A stretch of DNA of 64,000 nucleotides from Methylococcaceae bacterium. Its GTDB lineage: Bacteria > Pseudomonadota > Gammaproteobacteria > Methylococcales > Methylomonadaceae. Shown piece by piece: positions 36,293-46,549 of this stretch. The notes under the pieces are model-generated. The model made no database searches. It was not told the DNA's origin and was given only the letters and a program-made list of their open reading frames with translations. The number at the start of each line of letters is the position of its first letter. Position 1 is the first letter of the stretch. The stretch is taken from assembly GCA_030693065.1 (NCBI GenBank), contig JAUYBL010000013.1, positions 1-64,000 of the forward strand, in the 5' to 3' direction. The translations under genes were made by a program, and so were the position numbers.

Positions 36293-36317
36293 TTTTTAAG
36301 AAATTATGAGGTAGGTT

Positions 36318-36785
36318 TTGTTTCGAGGCATTAGTTCAATCAATCTGGACGTTAAAAGTCGGCTTGCGATTCCAACTCGTTACCGAGAAGAATTGCAAGA
36401 GTGCTGTGACGGCCAAATGGTATTGACTGTTGCGGTTGATGATCGCTGCGCTGGCGAAAATGGTTGTTTGTGGCTTTATCCTTTGCCTGAATGGGAGAAG
36501 CTAGAGCAAACAATCAGTAAATTACCTACCTTGAATAAGATGGCTGGCAAGTTAAGACGATTCCTTATTGGTAATGCGACGGAGTGCGAGTTGGATAGCC
36601 AAGGGCGCTTGTTGTTGCCGGAAAAATTACGCAAATTCGCAGGTATCGATAAAAAAATTGTTTTGATTGGGCAGCTCAATAAGTTCGAATTATGGAATGA
36701 AGACGCTTGGGCAACCAAAGAAGCTGAGTGGATGACTGGTGACGATAATGAAGGATTGGAAGAGCTAGGCTCTTTATCATTTTAA
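36318..36785 (+). CDS. mraZ: Transcriptional regulator MraZ
   Basis: 155 residues. Two AbrB-like swapped-hairpin repeats each carry the DxxxR motif: [13 protein letters not shown] near the start and [13 protein letters not shown] in the second half. It represses its own operon through the upstream boxes. The start is TTG 36318, giving the conserved MFRG opening, with GAGGTAGG just upstream. First gene of the dcw cluster. Confidence 0.96.
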   Translation: MFRGISSINLDVKSRLAIPTRYREELQECCDGQMVLTVAVDDRCAGENGCLWLYPLPEWEKLEQTISKLPTLNKMAGKLRRFLIGNATECELDSQGRLLLPEKLRKFAGIDKKIVLIGQLNKFELWNEDAWATKEAEWMTGDDNEGLEELGSLSF

Positions 36786-36802
36786 GACGGGGAGATTGGA
36801 AG

Positions 36803-37750
36803 GTGGAACATGTGCCAGTTATGCTCTCTGAAGTATTGCAGCAGTTAGCTCTTAAAAAAAACGGTATTTATCTTGATGGTACGTTTGGGCGGGGCGGCCA
36901 CAGTCGAGAGATTTTGAATCAGTTGGGTCCGGAGGGCAGATTGCTGGCTTTCGATAGAGATATTGAAGCTATAAATTCTGACTACGCGCAAGCGATAGGA
37001 GAGGATCCGCGTTTCCAGCTAAAACACAATTGGTTTTCAAAGTTAGAAGAATTTGTAGCCTCCCAAGATTTGTCAGGAAAAATTGACGGCATTTTGTTAG
37101 ATCTTGGCGTTTCATCTCCTCAGCTTGATAACCCGGAACGCGGATTTAGCTTTTTACGGGATGGTTTGTTGGACATGCGAATGGACACGCAAGTAGGCGT
37201 TTCGGCGGCCGAGTGGCTGGCGAATGTTGATGAGGCCACGCTTGTGAAAGTTTTGTTTGAGTATGGGGAAGAACGGTTCGCAAGACGTATAGCGCGTGCC
37301 ATTCTTGAAAAGAGAGTAGAAACGCCTATCACGACAACTCTGCAATTGGCAAAGCTGATTGAAGATGCTGTGCCAATTAAAGAAAAACATAAACATCCGG
37401 CTACACGTAGCTTTCAGGCGATACGGATAGAAATCAACAGGGAATTAGAAGAATTAAAAGACGTCTTGCAGCAAGCTGTAAACGTCTTAAAGCCAGGTGG
37501 GCGATTGGTGGTAATTTCGTTTCATTCGCTTGAAGACAGAATCGTTAAACGATTTATTCGGCATGAATCTGGGGCCAAGCATGTTCTCGGAAGACTGCCA
37601 ATTAAAGAAGTTGACATTGAACGCGGCCTGCTAAAAAAAATAGATAAGGCACTAAAAGCCACTGTACAGGAAGTTACATTAAATCCTCGCTCAAGAAGTG
37701 CGGTGTTGCGGGTGGCGGAGAAGATCTCGGCCTCTTCAGTCGAGGTGTAA
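36803..37750 (+). CDS. rsmH: 16S rRNA (cytosine1402-N4)-methyltransferase
   Basis: 315 residues, GTG start. SAM-binding [10 protein letters not shown] near residue 25, [12 protein letters not shown] and [19 protein letters not shown] are the family motifs. It methylates C1402 in the ribosomal P site. Its stop is immediately followed by ftsL. Confidence 0.96.
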   Translation: MEHVPVMLSEVLQQLALKKNGIYLDGTFGRGGHSREILNQLGPEGRLLAFDRDIEAINSDYAQAIGEDPRFQLKHNWFSKLEEFVASQDLSGKIDGILLDLGVSSPQLDNPERGFSFLRDGLLDMRMDTQVGVSAAEWLANVDEATLVKVLFEYGEERFARRIARAILEKRVETPITTTLQLAKLIEDAVPIKEKHKHPATRSFQAIRIEINRELEELKDVLQQAVNVLKPGGRLVVISFHSLEDRIVKRFIRHESGAKHVLGRLPIKEVDIERGLLKKIDKALKATVQEVTLNPRSRSAVLRVAEKISASSVEV

Positions 37751-38023
37751 GTGGTTAAGGTTAAGGCGTTGATTTTTATGGGGCTGTTATTGGGATTAAT
37801 CGCCTCGGCAATCGCTGTTATCTATTTCAAATATAACGCCAGGCTGATGTTTATTGAGATTCAAAAACAGGAAGCCGCGCTAGATCAGTATGAAGTGGAG
37901 TGGGGGCAGTTGCAATTGGAGTTGACTACGTTAACTGAAGAAAATCAGCTTGAGCAAGTAGCTCGCGATAAATTGAAATTAATAGTACCTCAGCGGGACA
38001 AAATTATTTATATCAAACCGTAA
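37751..38023 (+). CDS. ftsL: Cell division protein FtsL
   Basis: 90 residues, GTG start. A short basic cytoplasmic tail, one TM helix (~6-24) and a heptad-like periplasmic coiled coil (EIQKQEAALDQYEVEWGQLQ). It forms the FtsQLB complex that activates FtsWI. It lies with no gap between rsmH and ftsI. Confidence 0.92.
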   Translation: MVKVKALIFMGLLLGLIASAIAVIYFKYNARLMFIEIQKQEAALDQYEVEWGQLQLELTTLTEENQLEQVARDKLKLIVPQRDKIIYIKP

Positions 38024-39856
38024 ATGATAAGTTTTCATGGCAAGCATAACAGGCCACGGCGGGCAGAAGATTTTAGCGGCAGGAGAAAGTTTGTAATCGG
38101 ATTCATGATGATCTGCATGGTCATTCTGGTAGGGCGAGCTGTCCATTTGCAAGTGTTTAATACGCAATTTCTTCAGCATGAAGGTGAAATTCGATATGTA
38201 GACGAAGTCGTGGTATCTGCATATCGGGGCATGATTAAGGATAGAAATGGCGAGCCTTTAGCAATTAGTTCACCGGTGCAATCTGTATGGATTAATCCTT
38301 TACAGCTTAAAGGCATAACTAAAGAAGAACAGGCGGCGGCTGAAAAAGCACTAGCTAAGGAGCAGCATAAAAGCTTAACGGAAGAACAAAAAGCAGCTCT
38401 GCGGCAACGGCTGCAGCAAGAGAAAATTTTAAAAGTCGCCCAGATGGAAACTATTCTTGGGCTGGAAGCAGGCAAAGTCAGCGATCTTCTTAAAGATGAC
38501 ACGCACAGACAATTCGCCTACATAGTCCGCAGAATTAGCCCGCAGATTGCTGAGCAAGTTAAAGGGCTGAAGCTAATTGGGGTAGGGTTTGATAGGGAAT
38601 TCAAGCGTTATTATCCTGCCGGAGAAATATCAGCGCATTTGGTAGGTTTTACCAATGGCGATGACGTTGGCCAAGAAGGCTTGGAAGCCGGGTACGAAAA
38701 ATTGCTAAAAGGTATTCCAGGCAGTAAGCGGGTAATAAGGGATGGGCAACGTCAAATTATTGAAGACGTTGAGAATATTAAGGAACCAGTGCCAGGTAAA
38801 AACCTGGAATTGAGTATTGATCAGCGCATTCAATATCTTGCTTACCGAGAGTTGCAATTGGCAGTGGATGCCAATAAAGCTAAGTCAGGCACATTAGTGG
38901 TATTGGATGCCAAAAATGGTGAGGTTCTGGCGGCAGTCAGCCAGCCATCGTTTAATCCCAATACCCGTAAAAATATCAAGGAAAGTTTATACAGAAATAG
39001 GGCGATGACCGACGTTTTTGAGCCCGGCTCCACGGTAAAGCCATTCGTTGTGTTAGCAGCCTTAGATGGTGGTTACGTCAGGCCCAATGAGATTTTTGAT
39101 ACACATGGTTTTTTGCAAGTCGGCAGACACGTAGTTAAGGATGTTCATAATTACGGGTCAATGGATCTGACACATGTACTAAAAAAATCAAGCAATGTCG
39201 CTGTCAGTCAGATGGCGTTGCGCATGCCGGCTGAGCATTTTTGGGGGGTTTATCATCAGTTGGGCTTTGGCGTTGCGGCCGGGGCGGGCTTTCCTGGGGA
39301 AGCAAGCGGTAGTTTACTGGCACATCAACGCTGGGATGATTTTACTAAAGCAACATTGTCGTTTGGCTATAGCCTGAATGCTTCTGCGTTACAGCTGGCA
39401 AGGGCTTACACAGTGTTGGCTGATGACGGAATTTTACATTCGGTTAGTTTGTTAAAACGAGACGAAGATCCTGACGCAAAACGAGTTTTTTCCGCCAAAA
39501 ATGCTAAAAAAGTTCGAGCCATGATGGAAACCGTCATTATGAAAGATGGCACAGCCTATGAAGCAAGAGTTGACGGTTATCGCGTAGCAGGCAAAACCGG
39601 TACAGTCAAAAAAGCCGGTGCGGGTGGTTATATTGAGAAAAGTTATTTTTCTGTTTTTGCAGGCCTGGCACCCGCTAGCGATCCGCGCGTGATTATTGTG
39701 GTGATGATTGACGAACCATCGGCCGGACAGTATTACGGCGGGTTGGTGTCGGCACCAGTGTTCTCCAAAGTGATGGCTGGCACATTAAGAGTGCTTGATA
39801 TCGCGCCTGATCAAGAAGGCACGATGCCAATTTTGTTAACGGGCAAAAGCAATTAA
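38024..39856 (+). CDS. ftsI: Septal peptidoglycan transpeptidase PBP3
   Basis: 610 residues (E. coli 588). One N-terminal TM helix (~27-45), a periplasmic pedestal and the transpeptidase domain. Active-site motifs are Ser336-x-x-Lys339 (GSTVKP), Ser389-Ser-Asn391 and KTGT at 524-527. Compared with E. coli, residues ~99-136 are a longer, highly charged Glu/Lys/Gln-rich helical stretch in the pedestal. It works with FtsW at the septum. Confidence 0.96.
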   Translation: MISFHGKHNRPRRAEDFSGRRKFVIGFMMICMVILVGRAVHLQVFNTQFLQHEGEIRYVDEVVVSAYRGMIKDRNGEPLAISSPVQSVWINPLQLKGITKEEQAAAEKALAKEQHKSLTEEQKAALRQRLQQEKILKVAQMETILGLEAGKVSDLLKDDTHRQFAYIVRRISPQIAEQVKGLKLIGVGFDREFKRYYPAGEISAHLVGFTNGDDVGQEGLEAGYEKLLKGIPGSKRVIRDGQRQIIEDVENIKEPVPGKNLELSIDQRIQYLAYRELQLAVDANKAKSGTLVVLDAKNGEVLAAVSQPSFNPNTRKNIKESLYRNRAMTDVFEPGSTVKPFVVLAALDGGYVRPNEIFDTHGFLQVGRHVVKDVHNYGSMDLTHVLKKSSNVAVSQMALRMPAEHFWGVYHQLGFGVAAGAGFPGEASGSLLAHQRWDDFTKATLSFGYSLNASALQLARAYTVLADDGILHSVSLLKRDEDPDAKRVFSAKNAKKVRAMMETVIMKDGTAYEARVDGYRVAGKTGTVKKAGAGGYIEKSYFSVFAGLAPASDPRVIIVVMIDEPSAGQYYGGLVSAPVFSKVMAGTLRVLDIAPDQEGTMPILLTGKSN

Positions 39857-39866
39857 TGGGCTTGTT

Positions 39867-41423
39867 ATGACGCTAAATGAATTATTAGCTGATCTTAATA
39901 TCCCTGTTGATGCTAGTTACACACTAGACATAGGTATTACTGGCTTAGCATTGGATAGCCGCAAAGTTGCAGCGGGTAATGTATTTATTGCCTTGGCGGG
40001 TGCCAAATTACATGGCTTGGAACATCTTAGTCAGGCGTTGAATAGTGGTGCAAGTGCCGTGCTGTATGATCCGGCAGCAAATGGCGCGCAGTTGGCAGAG
40101 GCTTCTAAAGTTACCCAGGTTCCGGTTATTGCTGTCGAAGGACTAGCCGCTAAATTGGGGGCAATAGCCGCGAGGTTTTATCAGGATCCTTCGACAAAGC
40201 TTGATGTGATAGGCATTACTGGAACCAACGGTAAAACCTCCTGCAGCCAGTTTTTATCGCAAGTACTGGAATATTGCGGAATCATCGGTACCTTGGGTTG
40301 GGGTGAGTGGGGCGGGCTAAATGAGACTCTCAACACCACACCCGATGCACTGGAAGTGCAAAAAATACTGGCAGAATTGTTAAAGCAGGGCAAGCGGACG
40401 GTGGCAATGGAGGTGTCGTCTCACGGGTTGCAACAAGGAAGAGTAAATAGTGTTCGGTTCAGAGGCGCGGTGTTTACCAATATTAGTCGTGATCATTTGG
40501 ATTATCACGAGACTATGGAAGCCTATGTTGACGCGAAGTTAAAAATTCTCAGCGCTACCGCTTTGGAATTTGCAGTGGTCAATCTGGATGATGCTTATAG
40601 TCAGAAAATTATTTCGGCAGTGCCCATGGATGCTCGTTTGTGGGCGTTTAGTACCGAAAGAAAATTGGCTCAGGAATCCAGCGACGTTTCAAGCAAATTA
40701 GCTAATCGAATTCCGCGTGTTGTTAATGAACATATTGTTGCCAGCAACATTCTGCATAAAGATGATGGAATTGAATTTACTGTCAGTTGGCAACGGCAAC
40801 ATTCGTCGTTAATCGAACGTCAAACAGTTAACGTTCCGCTTTATGGCGATTTTAATGTCGAAAACGTGTTGGCTGTGTTGACAGTCATGCTGGCATTAGG
40901 CCAGACACTGGGGGGCGCAACAGCAAAGCTTGCGAATATTAAACCTGTTGTGGGTCGCATGGAACGTGTTGGTGACAGTGCCGGTCCCTTAGTCTTTGTT
41001 GACTATGCCCATACCCCGGATGCTTTAGATAAAGTGCTGTCCTGTGCAAAGCAGCACAGTAAAGGTGCATTGTGGGTGGTGTTCGGTTGTGGCGGAAATA
41101 GAGATGCAGGTAAACGACCTCTGATGAGAGCCAGTGCAGAAACTTGGGCCGATAATGTGCTAGTTACTGACGACAATCCTCGTTACGAGAATGGTCAGGA
41201 CATTGTCAATGACATACTGGCAGAGAGTAGTTCAGCGAAAATTGAAGTAATTCGCAACAGAGAGCAAGCCATATATAAAGCGATAAAAACCGCGGCTTTG
41301 CACGATTGTATTGTGATTGCGGGCAAAGGCCACGAGCAATACCAAGAAATTGAAGGAGTACGAACACCTTTCTCTGATAGTCGGGTGGCAATTGAGGCAT
41401 TACAGATGAGGTCCGCAAATTGA
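39867..41423 (+). CDS. murE: UDP-MurNAc-L-Ala-D-Glu:meso-diaminopimelate ligase
   Basis: 518 residues. ATP loop GTNGKTS with Lys123, the carbamylated-Lys region (VDAKLKIL), and DNPR at 436-439, which marks meso-diaminopimelate rather than lysine as the added residue. It adds the third residue of the stem peptide. Ten bases after ftsI. Confidence 0.96.
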   Translation: MTLNELLADLNIPVDASYTLDIGITGLALDSRKVAAGNVFIALAGAKLHGLEHLSQALNSGASAVLYDPAANGAQLAEASKVTQVPVIAVEGLAAKLGAIAARFYQDPSTKLDVIGITGTNGKTSCSQFLSQVLEYCGIIGTLGWGEWGGLNETLNTTPDALEVQKILAELLKQGKRTVAMEVSSHGLQQGRVNSVRFRGAVFTNISRDHLDYHETMEAYVDAKLKILSATALEFAVVNLDDAYSQKIISAVPMDARLWAFSTERKLAQESSDVSSKLANRIPRVVNEHIVASNILHKDDGIEFTVSWQRQHSSLIERQTVNVPLYGDFNVENVLAVLTVMLALGQTLGGATAKLANIKPVVGRMERVGDSAGPLVFVDYAHTPDALDKVLSCAKQHSKGALWVVFGCGGNRDAGKRPLMRASAETWADNVLVTDDNPRYENGQDIVNDILAESSSAKIEVIRNREQAIYKAIKTAALHDCIVIAGKGHEQYQEIEGVRTPFSDSRVAIEALQMRSAN

Positions 41424-41436
41424 TACGGGGGGCGCA

Positions 41437-42852
41437 GTGCAAATGATGCTAAGTGAATGTGCCAAGGCGGTGCATGGTGATTTGATTGGTGAAGATGTTG
41501 CTGTCAGTTCGGTGAGTATTGATACCCGTTCTATTCAATCGGGTCAACTGTATGTCGCTATTAAAGGTGAAAACTTTGATGGCAATGCGTTTGTAGCACA
41601 AGCGATACAAGCTGGCGCAGCTGCGGCCATTGTTAATCAAAGCGGCGCAACTAATATCGGCGCAAATGTTTCGTACATCGTTGTCGATGACACTCGTTTA
41701 GCGCTGGCCGAGTTGGCGGGTGCATGGCGCTCCAGGCTGGCCGAAATAGGTAAAATCGGTGTCGTAGGCATTACTGGCAGTAACGGCAAAACAACCGTCA
41801 AAGAGATGGTGGCTGCGATTTTAAGCGTTAACTCCAATGTGCTTTACACACAGGGCAATTTGAACAACGACATCGGCGTGCCTTTGACATTATTGCGGTT
41901 AAATGAACAGCATCGATATGGCGTGATTGAAATGGGCGCCAATCATCCGGGTGAGATTGCTTATACCAGCCGCTTTGCACAAGCGGATGTCGCTGTGATT
42001 ACAAATGCTGGTCCTGCGCATCTCGAAGGATTTGGCAACCTTGAGGGCGTAGCCAAGAGTAAAGGGGAGATTTATCAGGCTCTAAAGCAAACAGGCACAG
42101 CGATTATTAATTGTGATGATGCTTTTTTTGATTACTGGAAGTCAGTGGTTGGCGCAAGAAAAGCAATTACGTTTGGGGTTCATCAAGACGCGGATGTAAC
42201 AGCAAAGAGCGTGAAGCTGGAGATTTTGGCGAATGCAAACATCGAAACCACAGTAAAGAGGGCTCGGTTTGCTACTTGTTTTGAACTTCTTACTGCCAAC
42301 GGCGGTATAGAAATAAATTTAAGACTAGCTGGTCGGCACAATGTGATTAATGCCTTAGCAGCCGCGGCCAGCGCCATTGCATTAAATATAGAGCTGGATC
42401 AAATTAAGCAGGGCTTGGAAAGCCTACAGCCGGTAAAAGGCCGACTGCAGCCACTAATTGGGCAGCGTGGCAATATTGTTATTGATGATACTTATAACGC
42501 AAATGCAGCATCGCTGGAAGCCGGGCTTGATGTGTTAATCAATTGCCCTGGTCAGCCTTGGTTGATCTTGGGCGCGTTTGGCGAACAAGGCCCTGATAGC
42601 GCCAAAATACATCAAGGCCTTGGCGAGCTCATCAAGGCAAAAGGCATAGTGCGATTAATGGCAGTGGGAGCCGATGCACGCAATACCGTACAGGCATTTG
42701 GGCAAAATGGACTTTTTTTTGCAACACAAAATGAATTAATAGAGGCCCTTAAAAATGAACTTACGGGCGGTGAAGCCATTTTAATCAAAGGCTCAAGAGC
42801 GCAACGCATGGAAAATGTGGTGGCAATGTTGCTTGAGACAACAGGAACTTAG
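41437..42852 (+). CDS. murF: UDP-MurNAc-tripeptide:D-Ala-D-Ala ligase
   Basis: 471 residues. The Mur ligase P-loop GITGSNGKTTVKEM, EMGANHPGEI and DDTYNANAASLEAGL identify MurF. The start is GTG 41437 after a G-rich site, though ATG 41443 or 41446 is possible. It completes the cytoplasmic pentapeptide. Confidence 0.95.
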   Translation: MQMMLSECAKAVHGDLIGEDVAVSSVSIDTRSIQSGQLYVAIKGENFDGNAFVAQAIQAGAAAAIVNQSGATNIGANVSYIVVDDTRLALAELAGAWRSRLAEIGKIGVVGITGSNGKTTVKEMVAAILSVNSNVLYTQGNLNNDIGVPLTLLRLNEQHRYGVIEMGANHPGEIAYTSRFAQADVAVITNAGPAHLEGFGNLEGVAKSKGEIYQALKQTGTAIINCDDAFFDYWKSVVGARKAITFGVHQDADVTAKSVKLEILANANIETTVKRARFATCFELLTANGGIEINLRLAGRHNVINALAAAASAIALNIELDQIKQGLESLQPVKGRLQPLIGQRGNIVIDDTYNANAASLEAGLDVLINCPGQPWLILGAFGEQGPDSAKIHQGLGELIKAKGIVRLMAVGADARNTVQAFGQNGLFFATQNELIEALKNELTGGEAILIKGSRAQRMENVVAMLLETTGT

Positions 42853-42855
42853 CGG

Positions 42856-43938
42856 ATGCTTCTTTATTTTGCAGATTATTTGATGACTTTCGAGGGTGGA
42901 TTTAGGGTGTTTCATTACCTGACTTTTCGCGCGATTCTTGGAGCCCTTACTTCGTTAGTCATTAGTTTTATCATCGGTCCAGTGATGATCCGTAAGCTTA
43001 GTCGTAACAAGATTGGGCAAAGCATTCGAGAGTTAGGCCCTGAGTCGCATTACGAGAAAAAAGGCACCCCCACTATGGGTGGAACCCTAATTTTAGTGGC
43101 TATCGCCTTTAGCACTTTGTTGTGGGCAGATTTAACTAACCGTTATGTCTGGGTGATTTTGTTAGTGACTTTGGGGCATGGCGTGATCGGGTTTATTGAC
43201 GATTATCGTAAAGTGATCAAAAACAATAGTGATGGCTTATCGGCTAAAGCCAAGTATTTTTGGCAGTCAGTCATTGCGCTGGCTGCAGCCATTTTTTTAT
43301 ACAACACTGCCATTTTGCCGGCAGAAACGCAATTTATCGTGCCCTTCTTTAAAGATGTGGTGCTGAACATGGGCTGGTTTTACATCGTAATGACTTACTT
43401 TGTGATTGTCGGCACCAGTAACGCAGTTAATCTTACTGACGGTTTAGATGGTTTAGCGATCATGCCGACGGTGATGGTGGCAGGCGGCTTGGGGATTTTT
43501 GCCTATTTGTCTGGGCACGTAGCGTTTTCTGAATATTTGGCGATTCCCTATCTGCCGAATTCCGGTGAATTGATCGTCTTTTGCGCCGCGTTGGTTGGTG
43601 CCGGGTTAGGCTTTTTATGGTTTAACGCATACCCAGCAATGGTATTTATGGGCGATGTCGGTGCCTTGGCATTGGGTGCTGCTCTGGGTGTGTTGGCAGT
43701 ATTGGTCAGGCAGGAAATCGTGCTGGTTATTATGGGTGGCGTGTTTGTGATGGAAACCGTGTCAGTCATTATTCAGGTAGCGTCATTCAAAATGACCGGT
43801 AAACGAGTCTTTCGCATGGCTCCCATTCATCATCATTTTGAATTGAAAGGGTGGCCAGAACCAAGAGTTATTGTGCGTTTTTGGATAATTACGTTCATTT
43901 TGATATTGATCGGCTTGGCAACCTTGAAGCTGAGATAA
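42856..43938 (+). CDS. mraY: Phospho-MurNAc-pentapeptide transferase
   Basis: 360 residues with ten TM helices. Signature blocks are KKGTPTMGG, the Asp pair in [17 protein letters not shown] and [13 protein letters not shown] (HHH loop). It makes lipid I at the inner membrane. The stop is two bases before the murD start. Confidence 0.97.
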   Translation: MLLYFADYLMTFEGGFRVFHYLTFRAILGALTSLVISFIIGPVMIRKLSRNKIGQSIRELGPESHYEKKGTPTMGGTLILVAIAFSTLLWADLTNRYVWVILLVTLGHGVIGFIDDYRKVIKNNSDGLSAKAKYFWQSVIALAAAIFLYNTAILPAETQFIVPFFKDVVLNMGWFYIVMTYFVIVGTSNAVNLTDGLDGLAIMPTVMVAGGLGIFAYLSGHVAFSEYLAIPYLPNSGELIVFCAALVGAGLGFLWFNAYPAMVFMGDVGALALGAALGVLAVLVRQEIVLVIMGGVFVMETVSVIIQVASFKMTGKRVFRMAPIHHHFELKGWPEPRVIVRFWIITFILILIGLATLKLR

Positions 43939-43940
43939 AC

Positions 43941-45311
43941 ATGAATAAAACACGAATCACCGCAGCGTTAGCAGAGCATTTTGATTTGGACGTCCTTACA
44001 TCCAAAGTGCTTGTGGTCGGGTTGGGAGTCACGGGTATTTCGGTTGCGAGATTTTTACAAAAAATGGAATTTAAATTCGCTATCACCGACAGCCGTGACA
44101 AACCGCCAGGTGCCGAAGTGTTGTTGGAGCAATATCCGGATATTCCTCTATTTACAGGCGGTTTTGATGAATATGCATTCAATGTTGCAACCCATCTGAT
44201 AGTCAGTCCAGGAATCGCACTGAATCATAAGGCCATTATTAAAGCAGTTGCCAATGGTGCAAAAGTTGTCAGCGATATAGATTTATTCGCTTTGGCCGTT
44301 GACGTACCCATAGTCGCAATAACTGGATCTAACGGTAAAAGCACTGTAACGACAATGCTTGGAGACATGGCCAAGGCTGCAGGAAAGCGTGTTGCTGTGG
44401 GTGGTAATTTAGGCACACCGGCTTTGGATTTGTTGGCGGAAACGGTGGAATTGTATGTGTTGGAGTTGTCCAGTTTTCAATTGGAGCGGACCCGGTTATT
44501 AAATGCTGCAGCCGCAACCGTGCTAAATGTGTCGGCTGATCACTTGGATCGGCATGCCGATATGGCTGAATATGCTGCGGAAAAGCAAAAAATATTCAAT
44601 GGCACAGGCCTAATGGTCATCAATATAGATGATGCAGTGGTTGATGGCATGCGCAAAGAAGGTAGGGAAATTTTGACCTTCTCAATCAAAACTAAAGCGG
44701 ATTTTTACCTGCAAAAAACCGACGATACAGAATATTTAATGCATGGATCCGAAATTTTGATGCCCTTGTCGGCGTTGCCGCTCGAAGGTAGACATAATGC
44801 TGCAAATGCTTTGGCTGCGTTGGCGTTGGGTGTCGCTGTCGGCTTGGACACGCAAGCCATGTGCGCGGCATTACGAAAATTTAAAGGCTTGGCGCATAGA
44901 ATGCAGCGGGTTGCGCAAATACGTGGTGTTAATTGGGTGAATGATTCTAAAGCAACCAATATTGGTGCCTGCGTAGCTGCCTTACAAGGTTACGAACAAA
45001 AAGTAATTTTAATTGCTGGGGGTGATGCCAAAGGTGCTGACATGGCAGAGTTAAGCCCGGCAATTAAGGAAAAAGCCAAAAGTGTGGTTTTAATGGGAAA
45101 AGATGCCGGGTTAATAGAAAAGGCATTAGATGGCTCTGTACCAGCCTACTTTGCCTCAGATATGAATGAAGCCGTGCAGATTGCGGCCCGTCTTGCTAAG
45201 GCCGGCGAAAGTGTTTTGTTATCGCCTGCCTGTGCCAGCCTGGATCAGTACAAAAATTATCAAGACCGCGGCGATAAATTTACTAAAGCTGTATTGGCAT
45301 TGGTGGCCTGA
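43941..45311 (+). CDS. murD: UDP-MurNAc-L-alanine:D-glutamate ligase
   Basis: 456 residues from ATG 43941 (MNKTRITAAL); an in-frame start 90 bases upstream lies inside mraY and is rejected. N-terminal Rossmann VLVVGLGVTG, the ATP loop ITGSNGKSTV, LNVSADHLDRH and a C-terminal LSPACASLDQYKNYQDRG. It adds D-glutamate to UDP-MurNAc-L-Ala. Confidence 0.95.
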   Translation: MNKTRITAALAEHFDLDVLTSKVLVVGLGVTGISVARFLQKMEFKFAITDSRDKPPGAEVLLEQYPDIPLFTGGFDEYAFNVATHLIVSPGIALNHKAIIKAVANGAKVVSDIDLFALAVDVPIVAITGSNGKSTVTTMLGDMAKAAGKRVAVGGNLGTPALDLLAETVELYVLELSSFQLERTRLLNAAAATVLNVSADHLDRHADMAEYAAEKQKIFNGTGLMVINIDDAVVDGMRKEGREILTFSIKTKADFYLQKTDDTEYLMHGSEILMPLSALPLEGRHNAANALAALALGVAVGLDTQAMCAALRKFKGLAHRMQRVAQIRGVNWVNDSKATNIGACVAALQGYEQKVILIAGGDAKGADMAELSPAIKEKAKSVVLMGKDAGLIEKALDGSVPAYFASDMNEAVQIAARLAKAGESVLLSPACASLDQYKNYQDRGDKFTKAVLALVA

Positions 45312-45337
45312 ACTTAACTATGGGCGAAGGAGTGAGC

Positions 45338-46549
45338 ATGAAATCGGCACAGATACGCATCGGTCAATTTTATTTTGATACGTTATTGCTAGCTGTGTGT
45401 GTCAGTTTACTAATGATTGGCTACGTGATGGTGGTATCCGCATCATTACATTTGGGCGTGAAAATAGCTGATGACAGTATGTATTACCCCGCTAGACAGT
45501 TGCTCCATATTGGTCTGGGCTTGTTGTTAGGCTCTGGAGTCGCATTGGTGCCTATGCGCTTTTGGGAGCAGTATGGCCCGACATTATTTTTGATAGGACT
45601 GTGCTTTTTGGTAGCGGTATTAATACCCGGCTTAGGCATTGAAGTTAATGGCAGTAAACGTTGGCTATCGATAGCTGGATTCAGGATACAAGTTTCTGAA
45701 GTGGTCAAATTCTTTTCAGTTATTTATATGGCAGGGTATGTCACTAGACATGAAGATTCAGTAAAGGATTCGGCCTATGGTCTGCTGAAACCCTTAGGGC
45801 TTTTTTCTGTAGCAAGTGTTTTGCTGCTTATGGAGCCGGATTTTGGATCGTCGGTAGTCATTTTGATGATCGCAATGGGCATCATGTTTCTTGCTGGCGC
45901 CAGGCTATCTCAATACATCATATTACTGGGTGTTCTGGCCTTAATGGCGATGATGTTGGTGTACTTTTCACCTTATCGTTGGCTGCGCGTAGTGAGTTTT
46001 TTGAAGCCTTGGGAGCATCACCTGGATTCTGGATTTCAATTGGTGCAAGCGCTTATTTCTTTTGGTCGAGGTGAGTGGTTTGGCGTTGGTTTAGGTAGTG
46101 GTGTGCAAAAGCTGTTTTATTTGCCTGAAGCGCATACCGACTTTTTGTTTTCGGTTATTGCTGAGGAATTGGGCTTGTTAGGTGTGATCACGGTCATTGC
46201 GTTATTCGCGGTGTTGATATGGCGAAGCTTTAGTATCGCTATGGCTGCAGAGCAAGCAGGTCAAAAATTTTCTGCGTTTGTTGCGTATGGATTGAGCATT
46301 TGGTTTGGCTTTCAGACCTTTGTCAATATGGGCGTTAATATGGGCATTTTGCCTACCAAAGGCTTGACTCTACCTTTAATGAGCTACGGAGGCGGCAGTA
46401 TGATGATTATGTGTTGTGCCGTTGCCTTATTGTTTAGGGTACAAACCGAAATTGCCGGAATAAATTCAGGGGCACAAGTTGCATCGCGTTCCGAGCCTTT
46501 ACGGTCTAATCATCACGCCTGGCATTCAAAGGTCGGCCAACATGGTTAA
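45338..46549 (+). CDS. ftsW: Septal peptidoglycan glycosyltransferase FtsW
   Basis: 403-residue SEDS protein with ten TM helices. Family motifs are NGSKRWLSI, LMEPDFGSSVVI, the catalytic-region Asp in LPEAHTDFLFSVIAEELG, and PTKGLTLPLMSYGGGS. ATG 45338 has AAGGAG in front; ATG 45320 is an in-frame alternative. It partners FtsI at the septum. Confidence 0.95.
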   Translation: MKSAQIRIGQFYFDTLLLAVCVSLLMIGYVMVVSASLHLGVKIADDSMYYPARQLLHIGLGLLLGSGVALVPMRFWEQYGPTLFLIGLCFLVAVLIPGLGIEVNGSKRWLSIAGFRIQVSEVVKFFSVIYMAGYVTRHEDSVKDSAYGLLKPLGLFSVASVLLLMEPDFGSSVVILMIAMGIMFLAGARLSQYIILLGVLALMAMMLVYFSPYRWLRVVSFLKPWEHHLDSGFQLVQALISFGRGEWFGVGLGSGVQKLFYLPEAHTDFLFSVIAEELGLLGVITVIALFAVLIWRSFSIAMAAEQAGQKFSAFVAYGLSIWFGFQTFVNMGVNMGILPTKGLTLPLMSYGGGSMMIMCCAVALLFRVQTEIAGINSGAQVASRSEPLRSNHHAWHSKVGQHG

